This document shows, one piece after another, positions 62,046 through 64,000 of a stretch of DNA of 64,000 nt (its first letter is position 1; each line of letters begins with the position of its first letter). Position numbers and translations under genes: made by a program. The DNA lies in NCBI GenBank assembly GCA_036924285.1, contig JAYKYS010000009.1:7316001-7380000 (forward strand). Reading direction: 5' to 3'. Origin of the DNA: Asterella californica (lineage: Eukaryota > Streptophyta > Marchantiopsida > Marchantiales > Aytoniaceae). A model generated the notes under the pieces. The model was not told where the DNA came from, did not search any database, and saw nothing but the letters and a program-made list of their open reading frames with translations.

Positions 62046-64000
62046 GGCGAGGAAACCAATTTGCGAGTGACTGGCGAGGAAGCCAAATTGCGAGGAAGAA
62101 CTCAATTACGGGCGAGGAAGGAATTGCAGCGAAGAATCCGTTTGTGACGAAGATCATTGCAGTGATCCTAGGGATGCGAGGGATGCAGACGGCTAAGTCG
62201 CCGAGGCTCCGATCCTTTGAAGTGAATCGAGTAGCTCTTCGTCGCTATGAGAAGGAGCTTGAGGAAATGGGACTAGCGTTCCTCTTACTTCCTTGGTGGG
62301 GGATGGTCTCCTCCAAATTGGTGCACGAGTTGAAGGTCTGCAAGCAGCATCCGGCCGATGATCACTATGGACGACCATGTAACTGGACCGAAGCTCACTG
62401 GTCTGCTGTCTTGGGAACTGACGATGCAGGTCGGGAAGGTGATCTTCTGTTTGACACCACATCTGCCGCTGCTTCGCCCGAAGCAGTGAAGAACTTCCCG
62501 AATCTCTTCAGGGAGTTACCACTAGGAAGGAACGGCTACCGAACGAGTGATTTCTACGACCCGAAGAAGAGAGAAGTAGCCGATGCGATTATGACGATCT
62601 TCTAGCCAAGAAGAACGACATACATGTCGAACTGGCAAATCAACTTCATCGAGCAGCTCTTCGCCGGACGAAGAGCACATTGGACGAGGATCTTCCATCG
62701 ACATGTGCTGAAGCTGTGGAATGCGAATGACTTGGCGTACATAAGACCATTTGTATCGGTGTTCTATATGGGGATGGGACTGCTGTCGGACGAACAGCAG
62801 ACGAAGTTGGGTTTTACCGCAGCTGCCGAGGAAGATGAATTTCAGGTGGTACAGACTCCAGCACGAGATGTACAACTCGAGAGGTTCTTCGACGAAGTCG
62901 AGACCGAAGGAGCACAAGCCGAAGTAGCAGTGGAGGTAACGAAGAAGAACGAGGCATCCACCTCAACGCCAGCTCCAGAGAAGGCGACCGAAGAGGTGAC
63001 TCCGGCCGAAGACGAAGATGTAGTCGAGGTATCTCTTCCGATCCGCAGAAGTGGGAGAAAGAAACCGTTGGAAGAGACGCCTAGGTCTGTACAGAAGTCG
63101 AGGAAGAAGATGAAGATGACGAGGACAGTCCGCGCCGACGATGAACCAGTGGACGAAGAAGTGATTGAGGAAGCTGATGAAGGAGACACTCCTCGGACAG
63201 AGAAGAGCATGGACACCACACCGAAGACTACTCTTTCTCTATCGACGATAGGAGAGATTGAACAGCTTACTTCTTCAGCGAAGTACATCCAAAAGGTGGT
63301 CGCACCCTTGCTGTAGAGCTTAGAAGAGAACCGAGGAACGTATGAGGAAGTTGTCGGTCGGAAGCTGAATCTCGCGGAGTTGGTGCAGACGATGCACTTC
63401 GGCCGAGGTAGCTGGAAGGAGGAGAAAGAGAACTTACGAGCAGCTCTCGTCATGGTACAGAAGGAGACCCAAGCAAAGGTCGAGGAATTGAAGAACGAGA
63501 CCACGGAGAAAGAGCTTCTTCTTCGGCAAAAGTTGGATCAGGAGAAAGATCATGAGAAGGTAATTTCTCTAATGAAGAAGCAACTGGACGAGATGCGCAC
63601 TCAGAGAGATCGAGCTCAGGACGTGGTTGCAGAAATGACCAAGGAGATCAAAGACTCGAGGAGGCGATTGACTAAGGCCGAGGAGCTGAGCGCTCAACTT
63701 CGGAGTAGGGTCGAACCTGTACTGAAGAACTACTTCGCCGTTGAGATGGACGTCAAAGAGGCGGGATTTCTTCGCCAGGTTAGAGAGGAGTTCTTAGCTG
63801 CAGATGCGGAGGGTACTTCAGCTAGGAACCGGGTAGCTAGGCTAGGCCAGCGAGTAATTAGAGAGCTTAGGGAGGTTAGAGCAACCGTAGAGTTCTCAGT
63901 TTGCGAGATAGGTAGAGAGCTAGCGGTAGGAAGTGGTGTCGTTCGTGGTGTCGTTTTGGACACAGGACCTTCATCCGACGGGCCAGAAGTAGTCCCGACT
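62046..64000 (+). pseudogene. Second gag-like coiled-coil gene, two in-frame TAGs, open at edge
   Basis: One reading frame runs from about 62,042 to the window end, broken only by TAG at 62,603-62,605 and 63,314-63,316. The first in-frame ATG is at 62,174 (MRGMQTAKSPRL). Domain order: RRYEKELEEMGLAFLLLPWW, YGRPCNWTEAHW, GRNGYRTSDFYDPKKRE, first TAG, FIEQLFAGRRAHWTRIF and FVSVFYMGMGLLSDEQQ, an acidic Glu/Pro/Thr-rich linker, second TAG, then a long coiled coil (ENLRAALVMVQKETQAKVEE; EKVISLMKKQLDEMRTQRD) still open at 64,000. The same order as the gag-like gene at 21,728-24,067, so a capsid-like retroelement protein is likely. A short repeat (GGCGAGGAA--CAATT-CG, about 62,046-62,120) precedes the ATG. 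Confidence 0.65.

Overview
The window looks like nuclear DNA of a land plant, most likely a bryophyte (a liverwort of the Marchantia kind is my best guess from remembered protein families, not a proven identity). Genes have GT-AG introns, a plant telo-box promoter element is present, the protein families are plant types (DEAH-box helicase, NDR1/HIN1-like LEA_2 protein, bromodomain/PEHE protein), and much of the DNA between genes is decayed LTR retroelement. Three host genes are supported, all on the + strand.

Layout. 1-2,222: last three exons of a DEAH/RHA helicase. 2,223-12,800: AT-rich DNA with foldbacks, a 262-bp tandem duplication and a diverged LTR (10,465-11,449). 12,819-13,526: single-exon LEA_2/NHL membrane protein. 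13,527-18,142: no convincing gene, some short repeats. 18,143-18,665: a possible broken coding segment of unknown family. 18,838-19,146: a cluster of short palindromes sharing a GCGAAAC/GTTTCG core. 19,189-27,938: an inverted pair of gag-like LTR elements arranged head to head around one 868-bp LTR, forming a near-palindrome, with a second LTR in opposite orientation on the left edge; both are saturated with the hexamer GAAGAC/GTCTTC. 28,000-32,700: no gene supported. 32,736-34,722: a decayed retroelement with an aspartic protease followed by a C5 cytosine DNA methyltransferase domain, the most unusual content of the window. 34,723-42,200: AT-rich repeats, including a ~210-bp degenerate tandem array. 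42,228-50,105: telo-box promoter/leader region and an eight-exon gene that joins a bromodomain to a PEHE domain (the MYST-acetyltransferase-binding segment of MSL1/KANSL1). 51,719-52,340: a ~320-bp tandem repeat. 52,492-57,991: an LTR-flanked Ty3/gypsy chromovirus with tRNA-Met-type primer site, short target duplication and a large internal deletion. 58,980-60,308: repeat-rich DNA with eight dispersed ~24-bp palindromes. 60,629-61,615: a Ty1/copia 3' fragment on the - strand. 62,046-64,000: a second, diverged gag-like coiled-coil gene, open at the window edge and interrupted by two in-frame TAG codons.

How it fits together: the host genes are unrelated in function (RNA helicase, membrane stress/defence-type protein, chromatin factor). 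The accessory DNA is dominated by retroelements, almost all broken. Several of their stop codons are of the C-to-T (or G-to-A) type expected from deamination of methylated cytosine. All joins, frames and identities were judged by eye from the sequence; no database search was run.
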